Part shown: piece after piece, positions 6,390 through 7,897 of the stretch | Layout of the letters: every line of letters starts with the position of its first letter | How positions within the stretch are numbered: the stretch's first letter is position 1 | NCBI GenBank assembly: GCA_963674475.2 | Contig: CAXXFQ010000022.1 | Coordinates: 1-7,897 of the forward strand | Length of the DNA stretch: 7,897 nt | Direction: 5' to 3' | Source of the DNA: CAXXFQ01 sp963674475 | GTDB taxonomy: Bacteria > Planctomycetota > Planctomycetia > Pirellulales > Thermoguttaceae | Notes under the pieces: generated by a model | What the model was told of the DNA's origin: nothing | Database searches by the model: none | What the model saw: the letters and a program-made list of their open reading frames with translations, nothing else | Position numbers and translations under genes: made by a program

Positions 6390-7344
6390 ATGAAACTTAC
6401 ACCCGACAACCTGGAATTTACCCCCCGCTTCCCAATGGCACACACCTTCTCCATCGTTGCCCGCGATCCGGAAACCGGACAGATGGGCGTCGCCGTACAG
6501 TCCCATTGGTTCTCTGTAGGGCAGTCTGGTCCCCTGGGCGGAAGCCGGCGTTGGCGTGGTTGCCACCCAGTCTATTGTCGAACCGAGTTATGGCCCGCTG
6601 GGGCTGGAGCTGATGTACACCAACAAATCTGCCCCCGGCGTCCTTTCCGCCCTCCTTGAACCGGATGAAGGTCGCGAACTTCGCCAGGTTGCCATGGTTG
6701 ACTCAAACGGGAGAGTCGCCGCCCACACCGGCGCGCGCTGCATTGCCGAGGCCGGGCATGAAATCGGCGAGCAGTTTTCTGTGCAGGCCAATATGATGGT
6801 TAATCGTCAGGTATGGCCTGCCATGGCAGCCGCGTACCGCTCCGCGCGGGGTGATCTTGCTGCCCGCATGATGGCCGCGATGGCAGCCGGACAGGAAGCC
6901 GGCGGGGATATCCGCGGGCGTCAGAGCGCCTGCATCCTGATCGTAAAAGCGCGTGCCTCAAAGCGCCCCTGGGAAGATACTTTGGTAGACCTGCGCGTGG
7001 AAGATCATCCTGATCCCATCGTAGAACTGCAAAGATTGGTGCGGCTTAATCAGGCTTATGACAAAATGAATGAAGGCGATCGTTTTATGGAGCAGAACGA
7101 TGTACCAAATGCCTTAGAAGCTTACAGCGAAGCCGCAGGCATCGCCCCGGGGCTCGATGAACTGCCTTTCTGGCAGGCGGTTACCCTGGCGGACCTTGGG
7201 CGAATCGAAGAAGCACTGCCGCTTTTCAAAGAAGTCTTTTCTCACAATCCCAATTGGGCCGACCTTGTCCAGCGTCTGCCTGCTTCAGGTTTCCTCAAAG
7301 ACGATCCGGAAATGATGCGGCGTATTCTGGAATCAGCTAAATAA
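6390..7344 (+). CDS. DUF1028 Ntn-hydrolase-like protein with TPR-like tail (one frameshift)
   Basis: This DUF1028 family protein is thought to have an Ntn-hydrolase-like fold; its reaction is unknown. Seen: the family start HTFSIVARDPETGQMGVAVQ (about residues 17-36), SHWFSVG, then after the break PWAEAGVGVVATQS, SYGPLGLELM, the QVAMVDSNGRVAAHTGARC stretch, and DIRGRQSACILIV. From about residue 230 a helical tail (AYDKMNEGDRFMEQNDVPNA and PFWQAVTLADLGRIEEALPL) looks like two TPR-type repeats, a common addition in this family. The frame changes in TCTGGTCCCCTGG (6525-6537). Dropping one G or C gives a 317-residue protein. The start at 6390 has AAAGGA 7 bases upstream; the inner ATG at 6435, which matches the bare domain start, has no ribosome site. 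The protease gene follows after 16 bases, probably co-transcribed. Confidence 0.85.
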
Positions 7345-7360
7345 TCAACAGGAGGGTTAC

Positions 7361-7897
7361 ATGTCCCTGGAACAGGTCAATCATATAAAAGAACAATACA
7401 AAGAGACCATCCTTGCCAAAGACCATGTGGTTGGTGTAGGAACCGGTTATAAGATCAGCCGTGGCAGGCAGACAGATCGCCTGTGTGTGGTCACCCTGGT
7501 CAAAGAAAAAGTTCCCCAATCCGGCCTTTCTCAACAGTCCATGATCCCGAACCAGTTGGATGGTGTGGCGACCGATGTCATCGAAGTCGGAGAAATCCGG
7601 GCGCTCCAATCCCCCACCGAGGTATTCCGCCCCGCGCCGGGCGGCGTGAGCATCGGACACTTCCGCACCACAGCAGGGACTTTCGGGTGTGTGGTGCGCG
7701 ACCGGGAGTTTGGCACCCGTCTGATCCTCTCAAACAACCATGTCCTGGCAAACACCAACCAGGCCGATCCCGGCGACCCCATCCTGCAGCCCAGCGCGGT
7801 GGATGGCGGGCGGGTCAAAGACCATACCCTGGCATATCTGGTGCGGTTTGTCCCGATAAGATTTGGGATTGAGAAAGGAACCTGTGAAATCGCGAAT
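7361..7897 (+). CDS. Nal1-like trypsin-fold serine protease, N-terminal part (runs off right edge)
   Basis: These 179 codons open without a stop to the window end. The protein resembles bacterial homologues of rice NAL1, a group of trypsin-fold (S1-like) serine peptidases. Seen: an N-terminal domain containing HVVGVGTGYKISRGRQTD (about residues 28-45) and a region ending in TDVIEVGEIRAL, then the peptidase start with GGVSIGHFRTTAGTFGCVV, and LILSNNHVLAN with the predicted catalytic His at residue 127, followed by GDPILQPSAVDGG. There is no signal peptide, so a cytoplasmic location is likely. The catalytic Asp and Ser lie beyond the edge, so activity cannot be judged. The start at 7361 has GGAGG about 5 bases upstream, the best ribosome site on this side. 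It lies 16 bases after the DUF1028 stop. The family assignment is from memory of the motif order. Confidence 0.72.
   Translation, partial: MSLEQVNHIKEQYKETILAKDHVVGVGTGYKISRGRQTDRLCVVTLVKEKVPQSGLSQQSMIPNQLDGVATDVIEVGEIRALQSPTEVFRPAPGGVSIGHFRTTAGTFGCVVRDREFGTRLILSNNHVLANTNQADPGDPILQPSAVDGGRVKDHTLAYLVRFVPIRFGIEKGTCEIAN

Noticed and set aside
6190..6393. Small plus-strand frame before the DUF1028 gene
   Set aside because: It is AT-rich spacer translation with no ribosome site and overlaps the real start.

Overview
The window reads as an ordinary chromosomal segment of a fairly GC-rich bacterium. My best guess is an Anaerolineae-like member of the Chloroflexota. That rests on recognising protein types (a Nal1-like protease, a DUF1028-TPR protein, a DUF6159 membrane protein) and palindromic intergenic repeats that I associate with that phylum. 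It is inference; no search was run.

Layout. Left part, minus strand: the N-terminus of a nitroreductase running off the left edge (1-293), a hairpin spacer, a six-helix DUF6159-type membrane protein (436-1281), a palindrome-bearing spacer, then a two-gene cluster read right to left: an RlmI/RlmK-like class I methyltransferase (2319-3240) and, 16 bases later, proC (1449-2302), pyrroline-5-carboxylate reductase. A spacer of about 230 bases with an inverted repeat separates this cluster from a divergent plus-strand pair: a PatB/MalY-type PLP C-S lyase/aminotransferase (start best placed at 3469) and a DUF218/YdcF-type membrane-anchored protein (4641-5293). A gene-free stretch of about 1.1 kb (5294-6389) follows. 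It holds two copies of a composite palindromic repeat unit and further inverted repeats. The right part has a DUF1028 Ntn-hydrolase-like protein with a TPR-like tail (6390-7344) and, 16 bases downstream, the N-terminal half of a Nal1-like trypsin-fold protease running off the right edge (7361-7897).

Four of the eight genes are broken by small indels: proC three times, the methyltransferase, DUF218 and DUF1028 genes once each. Four of the six breaks sit at or beside short single-base runs, and every broken frame remains highly family-like on both sides. Sequencing or assembly error is therefore more likely than true decay, although proC could be a real pseudogene.

Functionally the window is mostly housekeeping: proline synthesis, RNA-type methylation, sulfur amino acid/C-S lyase chemistry and flavin redox. 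I see no defence system, mobile element with a transposase, CRISPR array, tRNA or rRNA. The most unusual structure is the composite palindromic repeat cluster at 5301-5860.
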